The notes beneath the pieces are model-generated. The model did not search any database. It was not told where the DNA came from and was given only the letters and a program-made list of their open reading frames with translations. Shown in pieces: positions 45,328 through 57,306 of a stretch of 64,000 bases of DNA. The DNA lies in contig JAACJM010000033.1 in assembly GCA_013368315.1 (NCBI GenBank), forward strand, positions 186,001-250,000. Direction: 5' to 3'. A program made the translations under genes and the position numbers. Each line of letters starts with the position of its first letter. Position 1 is the first letter of the stretch. The stretch is from Tetrapyrgos nigripes (lineage: Eukaryota; Basidiomycota; Agaricomycetes; Agaricales; Campanellaceae).

Positions 45328-47602
45328 TAGCCATAAGATTCAAGTATGCTCCTGATAGAAGCAGAATTTCAACCAGTGCTCCTTGAAAGGAACTCAGAGG
45401 GATTTGACTTTGTGAAAGTACTAGTCCTAAGGATTTACCCACAATCCAAACATAGTGTTCAGTGTCTCATTTCCATTCCATAAAAAACAGCCAGACTAGC
45501 CAGCAGAAGCCTCTGTGACTGAGTGAAAATGGTAGCTCAGGATGACCAGGGACAGTCACTATCTAGTGAGGGGGAGATGATATGGCAGGTAAACACCTGG
45601 CCATGCACCCTGTCATTTTGTGCACTTCTAATCGAAGTAGTGCGAACTCACTATATACACAATTAAACCTATGAATTGTCTAGTTTGTCCACTAGAATGA
45701 CTCACAAACAGGTATCCTTTAAGATGAAAGCTTTCATTTAGTTTAATCTCAAGAGTTTTACCATAAATGCAGTTGGTCACATGCTGGTCGAAGCACAGTT
45801 GGACTTTACTATCCTTCATTTGGATACAGTCACTTACAAAACAGTTCATTCACCAGATTTCTGACTTCATTTTACTACTCAGACAAGAGATATCTCGTCT
45901 GGACTGCAATTGATGATGTGTTCAACATGTATTTACAATCCCTGACTCCTACTAACACTCAACGATTACCTACGAACCGTGTACAGACTCAGAGGCTTGA
46001 TGGACCATAGTGAACTACTATATAGTACTTAGCTAATCATGTGGCTGACTATAAAAGTGCATGTCAATTACCTTATCATACAACAACCACTTGTAACCGC
46101 CTTCAGACAGATACAGTGCAACGGCAATACAAGTATTGTTCCTGTGGAAAGTAGTCGTCTACAGTTCATCTTCAGTGGGAGGTGTCCTACCCCTTGAGCC
46201 ACTTAACTTCATCTTCTCAGTGCTCAGTCTTTTCATACCAAAAGATCCACTTGTTGTATTGCGCAGTACCTTGTGGAGGTGTGTTTGTATAGTCACTTGT
46301 CATATTGTGCAGTACCTTGTGGAGGTGTACTAAGTCTTCTTCGATTCCAAGCCAGTCTTGTTTTCACCTTTGTCCTGCACTTGGTTTGTCTTCAGAGGTA
46401 GCTGCACCTATTCACTTCTGTCCATCCCCAGTTTTGTTTCATGTATTTGTTGGCATATCACCACAGGGCACCCATATATCCTCTCTCCATTTTCTATAAT
46501 CTTCCTACCCACATCCTACCCATCCTCTACCACATTCTGATCCTCCATGTCACCTACTCTTTACATCCTTTTACCCTTTATCCCCAGTGAAAAACAACAC
46601 AGAGCAGAGCTGACTGAAAACTGACCAAAATTGACTGTGTCTGGCCCCAGCTGAAATGGTCAGTAGTAGTCATAGGGACTTGTAGAATTTTACATGCAGC
46701 ATGACAGATTCCAACTGGATCTGGCTTGACCTGACTGGTTTGCACTGGTTATGGCACTCAGATAAACGCCTGTAGTGTCAGATAGCATTGGACCTAATCA
46801 GATTTCAGTGGGCATTTCATCTTGGACAGGATCAGAAATACATATAATTATCAGCTTCTACTATGTTACACAATATCTGATTATATCCAAATACAACTGC
46901 ATAATACAAAGTCCAGATCCTAACAAGAAAACTAAAGTCCACAGTGGTGCAAAACACAAAGTGGAAGAGGGATAGAGACAGCGAAACTCTGAAAAGCAAA
47001 GAATAAGAATGGAAACAAAAATAAATAAGAAGAGTACATACCACCCATTGTTCTTGCACTTATCGACCAGTTTTTGACACACCTAGAATCTAAATTAGTA
47101 TTGAGTTAGGAACTAGAGTAAAAGTTGAGATGAACCACTTTAACTTCAAAGGTCTGTTGAGATCAAAGCTTAAAAAGTGAGACAGAAATTGAGGTAGAGA
47201 CAAAAGGCAGGTCAGCATTACTCAATCCCAAATGAAAGAAAGCATGTACACACCTGTAGTAGCCTATAATTTGGGCCAGGCTGTTACTCCAGTACCTTGG
47301 AGCATCCCATCCACCCTGCCTGCATACAGCTTCGCCTAGCAAAGAGTCCTACCACATATTCCATGTAACTATCTTCTAGAAGAATGGTCATTGGCTTGTT
47401 GATGTGTTTGACGCATTCTGGTAAGTTGTTATAGTGTTTGGTGGTATCTAATAGTGTCGGTGGGCAAGGGAGATAGAGCCTCACACGTTAGCCTGCCATA
47501 GAGGAAAAGTCAAAATGACAATGCCTTGGAGAAGAGAGGAGGAAGGTAGTATGGATAGTGGGAGAGAGCAGGAGGGAGGGAGAGAGGGCCCGGGGAGATG
47601 TG
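45328..47602. other. Gene-poor stretch
   Basis: About 2.3 kb. A minus-strand segment at 46990-47090 (CQKLVDKCKNNGW) and another at 47284-47484 (MRLYLPCPPTLLDTTKHYNN) might be host exons. A short tandem duplication lies at 46248-46328. Nothing else is supported. Confidence 0.4.
46248..46328. repeat. Two-copy tandem repeat, 46 bp period
   Basis: Units 46248-46282 and 46294-46328 share CACTTGT--TATTG(C/T)GCAG and TACCTTGTGGAGGTGT. Confidence 0.75.
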
Positions 47603-47607
47603 GTGGA

Positions 47608-48086
47608 TGTCAAGGTTGCCGATACACTCAATAACCACCCAAGTCACACAGTGAGAGAGAACAGATACAAAGCAGATAGATTGAGAGAGATATAGATGAG
47701 ATAGAGAGAAAGGAGATGAGTAGGCTGACTAGGCTCTACACTGCTTAGTAGTAGTACAGAGCAGAGATGAAGTGAATGAACTGGGGAATCAGTTACAAAA
47801 GATGTCGAGTATATATGAGAAATGCGAAGAGATGAGAAAATAAGTAAAAATAGAACAGTGCCATATGGTTGAGAAAGATTGAATCAATCAAGTCAAAAAT
47901 AGGAAGAATGGATAAGAGATAAGAAAGATAGGAAGATTGAGTTTGACAGGTTTTATAAGGTTTGAAGTCAGTGATATAAGGTTTAAAAGGTTTATCGAGG
48001 AAATGCAATAGATGAGTGATCAGAAAATGGGTTCAATAATGAAGTAGAAGAAGGAGGAGGACAAAGAACTGTAGCAGTTCATGACC
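47608..48086 (-). repeat. Gypsy 3' LTR
   Basis: 479 bp. It lacks a segment of about 18 bp (ATTGACAGTTATTATAG region) present in the other two copies. The adjacent plus-strand TTACCCCCTCTTT (48087-48099) is the complement of a polypurine tract. Confidence 0.9.
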
Positions 48087-48204
48087 TTACCCCCTCTTTA
48101 AGCTGTGCTTTTGCCTGGAGCACACATGTACTTATCCAAATGTCCTCCATGCTAATCCCCATCGAACATACTAAGTTTGGTGGACGATATGCATCTGGGT
48201 GATC

Positions 48205-48663
48205 TCAATGGAAAGTTTCAATCATCTCTTTTAATTTCATCAATCCTGATGCTGGTTCCCATGAATTCTCTGAGTCCAAATAGTCTAACCACTTGACCAA
48301 GTACTGCACTCCTTGACAATTTCTAGTTGGTTTTGAATCTAGAATTGCTTCAACGTCATACTTGTTATCTTCTGGTAGTAATTCTGCTGGTTCGCCTGGG
48401 AAGTTCACTCCATGAGCTTCAGTTTCTTTGTATGGTGATAGTAATGAAGCATGGAAGACTGGGTGAATTCACCAGGTGTTTGGTAGTTTGAGACAATAGT
48501 TGACTTTGCCAATTACATCAGTGATTTCAAATGATCCATGACGATGATTTGCCCACTTAGCTTGCAGTCTTGTTGTTTTCAAATTTTTTCCATCTAATAG
48601 CACTTGATCTCCGACCTTGAACTTTACACCTTTTACATGATCCATGCTCCCTCTCTTCATCAA
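48205..48663 (-). pseudogene. Gypsy integrase C-terminus and chromodomain
   Basis: 48469-48663 encodes the integrase C-terminal part (FKVGDQVLLDGKNLKTTRLQ, HGSFEITDVIGKVNY, CLKLPNTW). A TGA at 48469-48471 stands where relatives read TWRIHPVFHASL. It continues as IHPVFHASLLSPYKETEAHG to the chromodomain (YDVEAILDSKPTRN, VQYLVKWLDYLDSENSWEPA), ending at 48205. Chromodomains of this class bind histone H3 lysine-9 methyl marks and steer integration into heterochromatin; that role is from the family. Confidence 0.88.
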
Positions 48664-48677
48664 CTCTGCAGCAGTCG

Positions 48678-49368
48678 TTAGACTTGCTTCAACTCTTCAC
48701 ATAGTGTCTCTAAGTTCTGGAGGCATTCTTCGACTTTTGGTACATGTGAAGAAGGATTGATTGAAGGAAAGAGTTGTGGAAGGTATCCGTGAAGTAATTC
48801 GAATGGTGACTTTCCAGTGGTGGAGTGGACTTGAGTATCATGGCAGAACTCGGTGTATGGTAGATATTTGACCCAGTCATCTTGGCAATAGTTACAGAAG
48901 GTTTGTAGGTATTGTTCAAGTTCTTGATTGAAGCTTTCAGTCTTGCCATCTGTTTGTGGGTGATAAGCCATACTAAGAGCTGAGGTGATACCTTCATGAC
49001 CTGGCTTGCAAACTGTGGTCCTCAATCTGATATTATCTTGTCCCATAGACCATACCATCGCCAAGTATTATTGAATAATACGTCAATCGTTCCATCACTG
49101 GTGAGATTACCACGGTTTTAGTTGATTGGTCTACTATTATGTGAATTGCTGGCAGGTCCGTAATGAAGTCAGTCGTGATTGTGCTGAAAGGTCTTTCTGG
49201 AATTTCATTTGGGACCAATGGAACATGTGATGGATGGTTTTGTGCCTTGCATCCTTCAACATAATCACAGACAAATACTGACATACCAGGCCACCAGAAT
49301 TCTCTACTTATCAGTTCGTAGGTTTTAAACCAGCCTGGATGTCCTGCAGTGAGACTGTCATGGTACAT
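48678..49368 (-). pseudogene. Gypsy integrase core
   Basis: Zinc-binding segment YHDSLTAGHPGWFKTYELIS with FWWPGMSVFVCDYVEGC. The second cysteine of the C-x-x-C pair reads Q, so the finger is damaged. The catalytic core has TITTDFITDLP (first Asp), then SD-GPQF at about 49010-49030 (second Asp), where a TGA at 49022-49024 replaces the arginine of the family motif SDRGPQF. HPQTDGKTESFNQELEQYL holds the catalytic Glu. LLHGYLPQLFPS and the following helix complete the domain. Confidence 0.87.
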
Positions 49369-49383
49369 TTTGACTATGTCCCT

Positions 49384-50327
49384 TCATAGTTGCTGGTCGT
49401 TTGGGACATAGATTTTCCCTCGAAACAATATAATTCTGTCTTTGTAGTTCCATTCCTGTAAGTTTTTGACCAGCAAGCATGGACCATTATTTAAGATGAC
49501 CTGTAGTGCACTCACAACTTTGATGTCTTTCTTTGGGCATTCCTTAATACGTCTTCTCAATTCAACATCCCCAATTGCAACTACTGCCCCTGGTCTCGTG
49601 GCTTGAATTCTGAAGAATTTGGGGTCGAGTAACACTCTGTCCTTGTTGTTGTTCTCGACCCCCTCTTTATGATCTGGTCTTCAAGAAAGGGGATCACTTC
49701 GATTGAGACTTCCGGGTTTATGGGTTAACTGAAGTCGAATCTGGTTAGAAACAAGGCCATCCTTGCTTGTTGTCAGCTGAGTTTTTGAGCAGTAGTGAAG
49801 TATTTCAGGTTCTTGTGATCAGTTAGAATTTCAATAGTATGTGGTCCACCTTTGAGGTAATGCCACCAGGCTTCTAATCCACATATGATTGCCAACAGTT
49901 CCTTGTCATGAATGTCATAGTTCCGTTCGGTTTCCAACAGAGATTTCAATAATTAAGTGACTGGGTGCCATTTGTTGTCAGGTCCTTTCTGTTGTAGAAT
50001 ACCTCCTGTGGTGTAATCAGAAGCATCGACCTCTACTCGGTAGGGCTTAGAATAGTCAGGCATTAGAAGGACTGGAGAAGATGTAAACACATCTTTGAGT
50101 GCCTGAAAGGCTTTTTCTGTCTTGTATGACCAGTTCCATGGTTCATCCTTCTTTGTAAGGTTGAAGAGTGGTCGAGCGACTTTGGAAAAGTCACGTATGA
50201 AACGACGGTAGAAGTTTCTGAACCCTAAGAATGATTGAATGTCTTTGACATTATGTGGGGTTGGCCATTTGGTGATGCCTTCGACTTTGACTGGGTCCAT
50301 AGCCAATGTATTGTGGGAGACAATGAG
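49384..50327 (-). pseudogene. Gypsy RT end and RNase H
   Basis: The segment next to the Ngaro insertion reads SHNTLAMDPVKVEGITKWPT, SFLGFRNFYRRFIRDFSKVA and FTSSPVLLMPDYSKPYRVEV, then DASDYTTGGILQQ (RNase H start). The RNase H remainder (49640-49950) has frameshifts or stops, and 49384-49635 is the linker to the integrase (FFRIQATRPGAV). It joins directly to the RT part at 57307. Confidence 0.85.
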
Positions 50328-50456
50328 TGTAAGTCTCTGACGTGCGGAAAGAGAGTGGTTTTTCGAAACAAGTTCAGTTTGACACATTCACGTGGCCTCG
50401 TCGCTCTTGATTTCTATCCACGTCTAGGTGTCTACAGCTCGGAATTTATATCCTTT
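50328..50456 (+). repeat. Split direct repeat A1 of Ngaro-like element
   Basis: Begins TGTAAGTCTCTGACG and ends GAATTTATATCCTTT. 129 bp, matched by A2 at 56898-57026 with about ten substitutions. Confidence 0.92.
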
Positions 50457-50554
50457 GAGTGAATAATTCTCTTTTTGATTCCTTTCCGGTTCCTATGATT
50501 TGTGCAATCACTATTACTCTTCCCACCTGATCATTCCCAGTTTCCATATCCCGC

Positions 50555-53152
50555 ATGGCCGAGCTGCAAGAAGCCATCAAACTCAAGATACCTGCCCACA
50601 ACCTGCATCCAGGCAGATCAGCCAACAAGGTGACCGATCCCATTGAGGAACCAAACATCTCCACTAGGTGTGTTGCCTGAGTCTCCAAGGCACTGGATGA
50701 AGAGGACAAGGTAGATGTTGAGGAGGCCGAGGTAGATGCCGGGGATTCTGACACAGTCAAGTCTGAGGACAGCGGTGAGGTTGTGGAACGCTTGGATGTC
50801 TCAGGCAATGCGAGGGGCATCCTACCTGTTTCACAATCTGGCATCAAGTTTGTTCCGAAGGCTGGACTGGGTTGCTCAAAGCTGGCTCCCCTTGCTGATG
50901 CTAAATGTCCTCTAGTCCACTAGCGTCTAGGGGCCTCAGTGTCCCCTGCATCCAGATCTGGTCTGTCTGATCACCTGCAGACCAATGGAGATGTTGCTCC
51001 CTCTGCAGATGATCCATTGGACACTGCCGCAGCTGCTCAGCAGCTTGCTCATGACCTGTCCCAAGGTCATTCACACCATGTTCCCTGCACTGGTGAGTCC
51101 CTTTATCCCCGATTCCCTCTCGGGTACCTAACAAACTCACCTAGGCGAGGGCCTTCCAATGGTCCAGGAGCATCTGTTCCATGTCAGAGTGAGTTACCTA
51201 TGACCTGTTCAGGTTCTTGGCTAACTAGTACGTGGATTTGCATTACTAGCGGAGTATCAGTACCTGCAGCAGACCCTCAAACCACCAGTCAAGGCGGAGA
51301 CCATAGTGCTGCTATGCCAGTTCCAACAGGGCAACGGCCTGCGTCAGGAACACATACTGTTCTGGGTGATGTGTCCTGGCAGAGGGACGCCAACTCGGCT
51401 CCAGTCCAACGTCAACATTGTTCTGGACTCGATGACACTCATGGTTGTATCTCCTCTCAGGCAAAAGGCAAAGGCCCAGAATGTCTCTGGCCACCTGTGA
51501 TGGAGCATCCTCATCACCAGCCACGCTACCCTACAGTGGGTTACTCTCGCCCTCTGACAGCCAATCATCCTCATCTGTCAGCTGTGGAACGTCCTCATCC
51601 TCAGGCGGCAGCATGGGATCGCCCTTCAGTCGAATCCTGGATGCTAGGTGCTGTCCAGTCCAACGTCGTCCATTCTCCCTTGGGCCAGCCTTCTCCTTCT
51701 CAGTCACATCCCCAAAAACAGCCTCACTATGTACCACCCCAATCTGGTGGTGAGAAACGCAAAGCGGGTGTTCCCATAGTCATCGAGACCTTGCCAGACA
51801 AGGCATCAGATGAGGGATCTGACCAGGGGGTTTCCTCAGACAAAGAAGAATGAGCAGCCCAAAGGAGAATGAAGAAGGATGAGAAGAGATCCAGGAAGGA
51901 GCGTCAGAAGGCAAGGAAGCTGAAGAAGATGAAGAAGGCCAAAACAAAATGGGCTCGTTTCGTTGTGTCTTCAGACTCTGACTCAGAAGGCTCTGACTCT
52001 GATGACAGCTTGTCTGACGATCCCATTAATCTTCCCAGAATCAAGCTGGGGTTGGGAACATCGAGGAAGACAGTGAAGTCCAAGTCTGGGTCTTCAAAAG
52101 CAAAGTCTGCTTCGAAGTCCAAGAAGAAGTCGGGGTCCACGTCCAAGTCCAACTCAAAGGGTTTGGATTCTAACCATTCCCATTCTTCAGACTCCTTTAC
52201 CACAACTGATGATGATTCGACTGATGAAGATGATGTCCCTTCCTGCTCTCTTCCCAAATCATCCTTCACCCCTCCCCAAGCCGTCTGCGAACACTTCCAG
52301 GGTGGCTGAAAACATGCACTACCAATCACAGCCCTCGCACCGCGTCTCATGAGGAGTTTCAATTGTCTTCTGAAGGACCATGTCATTATCGCTCCTCCTC
52401 TCACTGAGTTAGTTGAATCGAACATTCCAGACATTGCCGAGCAGATTTACCTCCTGTTTATGAACAACTTCATCTATGAGAAGTGCAAGAAGGTTGGAGG
52501 TGCTGTGGTGAGAGTCAGGGTGAAGGACTTCTATTACTTCATCATGTCTTGTTACAATGCGAAGAACTTCAGTTTCAATTTCCCAACATGGGTTCATCAC
52601 ATTCAGACAACCATTCGGAAATGGGAGGCTGCTCCTAAGCGCTGGCAGGTGTCCATCAGGAAGGTCAGGAAGCACATCTGGGACAAACACCATGCTGAAA
52701 TCCAGGCTCAGATGTCGAAGTTTTACAAGATGCTTCCTGCTGGTACATATTCTTATATGACTCTCTGGTTGGAGGAGAACCGATACAGATTGAATAGCAA
52801 GACCTCATCTTCTACTTCCAACTCAAAACCCAGTGGTAGCTCCTCTTCCTTTCGTACAAAATCCACTACCAAACATGACCTCTTATGTTTCATCTGCGGA
52901 TTCGACAACCACAGTCACAATGAACATAAGCCAAACCCCAGACAAGATTATCTCATCAAACACGGTAGGACGTACAAGGAGCCCTCCTCTGGCCGATTCG
53001 TCTGCATCAGCTACAATGGTCATGGCTGCGACAAGGACAGAAAATCGTGTAGCTTTGCCCATGTCTGTGGATGCTGTGGTGCAGACTCTCACACTTCCCA
53101 AACTCACACCAACATAAATGCCAAGCCCAGGGAGCCTTCTGGCACCCGGTGA
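50555..53152 (+). pseudogene. Ngaro-like gag
   Basis: One frame from ATG 50555 (MAELQEAIKLKIPAHN) to TGA 53152, about 865 codons, with in-frame stops at 50678 (TGA), 50921 (TAG), 51851 (TGA) and 52307 (TGA). Contents: an acidic/serine N-terminus, a glutamine/proline-rich middle, and a lysine-rich then acidic block (KKDEKRSRKERQKARKLKKM, SDSDSEGSDSDD). A conserved helical region follows (PDIAEQIYLLFMNNFIYEKC, VKDFYYFIMSCYNAKNFS). A cysteine/histidine-rich C-terminus closes it (CFICGFDNHSHNEH, then CISYNGHGC, CSFAHVCGCCG). The last part is the nucleic-acid-binding portion. All stops are one C-to-T change from arginine or glutamine codons. Confidence 0.8.
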
Positions 53153-54836
53153 TGACATCTTTCCCATCATCACCAGGCTCAAACATAACACTTGGTCTGA
53201 ACTTCTTAAGGCCTCAAATGGTCTACAGAAGTTTGGAGAGGTACTGAAAGGCCTCATGGATGGCTTTCTCATCAGTGTAGAAGACTATGCCTTATCTCGT
53301 ACCTTCATTCCTAACAACTATCCATCTGCAACCACTTTCAGCCACATCATTTGCCAAAACTTGGAAAAGGAAGTAGCACTAGGGCATGTTTTTCACAGAC
53401 TGGAGCCAAAGTGATAGTAAACCATTCCCATTCCAAATCTCGCCTACCTCGTCGTCAGCTAGCAAAAATCAAGCCCACAGCTGATACCAACAATATCAAC
53501 GAAACATCGCAATCTTCAAATTTCACTTCCCCTATCATCGTCAACCCAGAAACATTTTCCGTCAACTCTCTCATCAACACTGACAGATTCCAATGTGCAT
53601 GGGGAACTTTCTCCCAATGTTGGTTAATAGTAGCAAATGCTCCTGCAGGCACACAAGCTGCTGTATTCAATGTCGATTCTGCATTCAGAAACATCCCTAT
53701 TCATCTGTCAGCCCGATGCTTCATAGCTTTGTTTTTTGAAGGCCTGGTGTATCTGGACCAGTGTCTAAACTTTGGCAAAGCATCATCACCTGGCATCTGG
53801 GGCCTGGTAGCTGATGCTATGGTCCACATCCTCCTTTTCTATGGTGTAGAGGCCCTCGTGAAGTGGGTCAATGACTTCATCTTCTTCTGATACCCGGAGA
53901 AAACTAACAAAGACGGCAGCTACTCGTATCATTATAATGAAGATCTGATCTGGAACATCACTAACCACCTGGGCTGGCCCTGGGCAATTGCAAAATTTGT
54001 ACCATTTGCTTTTGTTTTCCTATACATCGGTTTCTTCTGGGATATTGCGAACAAGACAGTGGAGCTTCCTGAGAACAAAAAGACAAAATATTCCAAAAAG
54101 ATTACCAACTGGCTGGCCATCACTGACCATACCAAAGAAGAAACAGAATCCCTCGTCGGCACCCTGCAGCACGTTACCTTAGTAGTTCCCCAGGGTAGAG
54201 CTTATCTTGCCTCCCTACACCAATTCATCTCAGGGTTCTCTGCTCACTCTTCATCAGCTATTCATCACAAATTGTCCAAGTCCATTCGCGAAGATCTGGA
54301 ATGGTGGTTAACTCAACTGAACAAACTGTTCCTAGGACTCCATATCATAAAGCCACCCGAGGTGGATGAATCCTTCTCCCTCTTTGTAGATGCTTCCACC
54401 TCCTGGGGTATCAGTTTGATTCTCAACGGGAAATGGTTAGCTTGGGAGTTTAAGGAAGGATGGCAAGGTGACAGATGACATATTGGATGGGCTGAGATGA
54501 TCACAGTGGAACTAGCCATTCTTACCCTCATCACGTCTCATGTCCATGACACCCATATTCGCATTTGTTCTGATAATCAAGGAGTGGTTGGTGCCTTAAA
54601 CGCTGGCTATTCCAGAGGGAAGGAACAAAACGCAGCCCTGCGTTGAATTGTTCAAGCAATGCAGGAACACTCCATATGGCTGTCTGTCGAATGGATCCAA
54701 AGCAAGCAGAACCCAGCAGACAAACCCTCTTGAGGCATTCTGAAAAACCAGAAAGCCATCTATGGTTACCCATCAAAGATCCCTCGTCAAATTTCTCCTT
54801 TCCTTTATGGTCACATTCTCAGAGATGATCCCCATA
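53118..54836 (+). pseudogene. Ngaro-like RT and RNase H
   Basis: RT N-terminal part in one frame (TFIPNNYPSATTFSHIICQN, 53118-53414), then, after a frameshift near 53400, FNVDSAFRNIPIHLSARC, LNFGKASSPGIWGLVADAMV and KWVNDFIFF. The catalytic pair normally reads D-D: here the first Asp is Asn (codon 53870-53872). The frame continues past a TGA at 53888 to LGWPWAIAKFVPFAFVFLYI, LVGTLQHVTLVVPQGRAYLA, and RNase H with SLFVDASTSWGISLIL and HIRICSDNQGVVGALNAGYS. Further TGA codons lie at about 54476, 54644 and 54731. DIRS-type elements have this RT type with a V-D-D-F box. Confidence 0.85.
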
Positions 54837-55345
54837 TAATAACTTGAATGTATTTTACTCTGTAATAAAAAATCCTTAGTTGGTTTGCCTATTACAATCC
54901 GTGTTTGCATAGCACAAAAATCCAGAACCTAAGATACTGGGGCAAAGGGCCATCGCTTCACGTGGCAAATTACGAGGCCCTTTCACATAGTCTAACTCAG
55001 GTTATGTAGAAGGGAGGGAGAATCAGTGGAAAGTGAGAGGGAAGAAGGGTGTTAAGCAGACTGATTTGACATGCTAGCATGACATCATGATTATTGACAT
55101 CAATGGTCCTTGGACATTCCAGTTGTTGGGAAGGGTAAAGACCAGCTGTGGCAACGAAAAGGGGTGGGAGTTTGAGGTCGTGGTAAAATTTTCGAGGTCA
55201 ACATAAGTTAACTCAGCCTTTAAGAGGCCTCGTAACTCCCTTGGAAGACAGTCACATGTGAACTCAGGCACTTTGCGCTCTATCATCTACCAATGAACAG
55301 AATCTACTCGTTTCAGCGACATCCTTCCTTATATACCAAAATGCC
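54837..55345 (+). other. Non-coding spacer between RNase H and recombinase
   Basis: About 500 bp without open frame, containing the dispersed repeat 55122-55236 (shared with 12509-12619) and GAGGCC-type short inverted motifs (54975, 55227). Confidence 0.55.
55122..55236 (+). repeat. Dispersed repeat, copy within the Ngaro-like element
   Basis: Same orientation as 12509-12619; shared core GGGGTGGGAGTTTGAGGTC. Located in the spacer upstream of the recombinase. Confidence 0.7.
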
Positions 55346-56513
55346 ATGCCCAGATCATCGGTTATAAGACCCAGCCATTCCCATCAAGCTCCCTCTGTCT
55401 CCTTGAAATGCTCTTCACTGCCCACTCGATACAATGATTATCCATGCTTCAAAACCATGCAGCATCCAAACCTCTCAGAACAAGCAGCCTGTGCACTGGC
55501 TGGCAGCGTGAAGGACAGCACACTACGACGCCACAAGTGAGACATATACAAATATGCTAACTGGTGCGAGGACATTGGAATACGACCAGATGAAGCCTTT
55601 CCAGCATCAGAACATATTCTCGTTGAATTCACTTCCTACTACCTTGGCATTCATTCTGGTGGCATGGTGACAGCCAAGATCGCATCGCTGACGGCCTGGC
55701 ATATCTCGTTGGGGGAGGAATGGAAAGGCAGAGGGTTGCTTTGACACATCCTCATAGGAGTAAAGAAACAGGCTCCTGCCTCTTCTCATTGTCCAGAGAG
55801 GCCATCCATCACCTTGAGGATGATAGAAGCCCTCAATAAAGTCTGGGGAACATCAAACCGGGGGATAGATAAATGTGCAAATTCAACTAGCAAGATCGGG
55901 TTTTTGGGCCAACTTCGTCTAGGCAAGTAATTGTCCAGAGTCACAACCTCATTCTTTAGCTAACATAGGAACAGGCGAGTACATCCCCTCAAATTCAGAC
56001 CATCGACTCTTCAATCCAGAGAAACACCCCACTGTCAGTGACATTACAGAGATGAAACCACTCCTGGGTAACAAGTATGGAGCTCTCAATGTATTCCTTC
56101 CTTCTATCAAGACTGCAGGTGACAGAGATGACCATGCACACATCACTCCCTGGCCACACGTTCTCAACGCCACCAAAGCGGCTCATCGGCATGTGAAGGA
56201 TAATGACCTTTCACAGTCTGATCCATTCACTGCTTACAGGGATGAGCATGGCGATATCAAAGTTTTGACAAGATCAAAGTTCATGGCTATGTGCAACAGA
56301 ATTTGGACTCGGGAAGAGTATGGAAGGTTCACAGGACATTCCTTTCATATTGGCAGAACGACATTCCTTCTCAGCAATGGGGTCGACACAGAGACAGTGA
56401 AGAGATGCGGCCGATGGAAATCGAGTGCTTTCACAAGGTACTGGCAGGATCTTCACACAATTTCCAAAGTCCACATTGATCGAGTACACGCCCATTGTAA
56501 CCTGTCCCATTGA
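55346..56513 (+). pseudogene. Ngaro-like tyrosine recombinase
   Basis: The first segment (55346-55930) has the core-binding domain: LSEQAACALAGSVKDSTLRR, IYKYANWCEDIGIRPDEAFP, ILVEFTSYYLGIHSGGMVTA. TGA codons lie at about 55538 and 55744. The second segment (to TGA 56513, other frame) has the catalytic domain: HITPWPHVLNATKAAHRHVK, FMAMCNRIWTREEYGRFTGH, SFHIGRTTFLLSNGVDTETV, and GRWKSSAFTRYWQDL with the nucleophilic Tyr. The conserved H-x-x-R reads H-S-F-H here, so an active-site arginine is replaced by histidine (codon 56346-56348). The break near 55930 may be a small intron (GTAATT to CTAACATAG) or a frameshift. Confidence 0.87.
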
Positions 56514-56773
56514 TTGCAAACCAACTCCGTATAAGTACAAGTTATACCAACGCATCCTTTCTCACTATGCCATACAATCATTACAAGCGATACAAGAACC
56601 ATACAATTGCCTTACATGTACTAGCATTCAAAAATGATTCAAACATATATTGCAGTCTACAAAAATTCCGAGTTCACAGTCATTCTGCACTAGGCCTCAG
56701 CTTGACTTGCAGTCTTCGGGGGTTGGTGTTGGTCTTTGATCATCCAACATGCTTAGGCTAGCTGGCAGATTCA

Positions 56774-56897
56774 GGTGGTCTTCTTCCTCCTCTGGACAAC
56801 ACCAACTTGGAATAATTATTCTGGCTCGTCTCTGCCCATTACAACAGAATGTCTGTTTAGGTCTCGTGGTGTGTCAAAAGACACTTGTTCTCAAAAG
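56774..56897 (+). repeat. Split direct repeat B1 of Ngaro-like element
   Basis: 124 bp, begins GGTGGTCTTCTTCCTCC and ends GACACTTGTTCTCAAAAG. It abuts A2. Confidence 0.92.
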
Positions 56898-57026
56898 TGT
56901 AAGTCTCTGACGCACAGAAAGAGAGTGGTTTTTCGAAACAAGTTCGGTTTGACACGTTCACATGGCCTTGTCGCAATTGATTTCTATCCACATCTAGGTG
57001 TCTACAGCTCAGAATTTATATCCTTT
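56898..57026 (+). repeat. Split direct repeat A2 of Ngaro-like element
   Basis: 129 bp copy of A1, beginning TGTAAGTCTCTGACGC. The B1/A2 junction corresponds to the ends joined in a circular intermediate. Confidence 0.92.
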
Positions 57027-57182
57027 CGACCCACCACCATCCCCTAAGCTTTCACCTTATAAATAGAATTCAAATAAGAACCAGATATATTCATAAATAC
57101 ATTGAACCAGTATCTATAACACTACACAAGCACAAACAGGCTGTCTGCAGTCCAGAGTCAGTTGATAGTACTTCCAAGTTAG

Positions 57183-57306
57183 GGTGGTCTTCTTCCTCCT
57201 CTGGACAACACCGACTCAGAATAATTATTCTGGCCCGTCTCTGCCCATTATGACAGAATGTCTGTTTAGGTCTCATGGCATGTCAAAAGACACTTGTTCT
57301 TGAAAG
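57183..57306 (+). repeat. Split direct repeat B2 of Ngaro-like element
   Basis: 124 bp copy of B1 that forms the right end. It ends CACTTGTTCTTGAAAG, followed at once by Gypsy RT sequence. Confidence 0.92.

Larger units (their letters stand above)
50328..57306 (+). mobile_element. Ngaro-like tyrosine-recombinase retrotransposon (6,979 bp)
   Basis: Split direct repeats are arranged A1 (50328-50456), coding region, B1 (56774-56897), A2 (56898-57026), spacer, B2 (57183-57306). A copies are 129 bp each and B copies 124 bp each. This A1-B1-A2-B2 order defines the PAT/Ngaro group. Coding order is gag, RT, RNase H, tyrosine recombinase. It is inserted in the RT gene of the Gypsy element without target duplication. 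Joining 50327 to 57307 gives an uninterrupted Gypsy frame (FLGL-IVSHNTLAMDP), as expected for a recombinase-mediated, duplication-free insertion. Confidence 0.92.

Noticed and set aside
50939..51853. 304-residue ORF as an independent host gene
   Set aside because: It is in frame with the segments before and after it, separated only by single stops, and lies inside the split repeats; it is part of the Ngaro-like gag.
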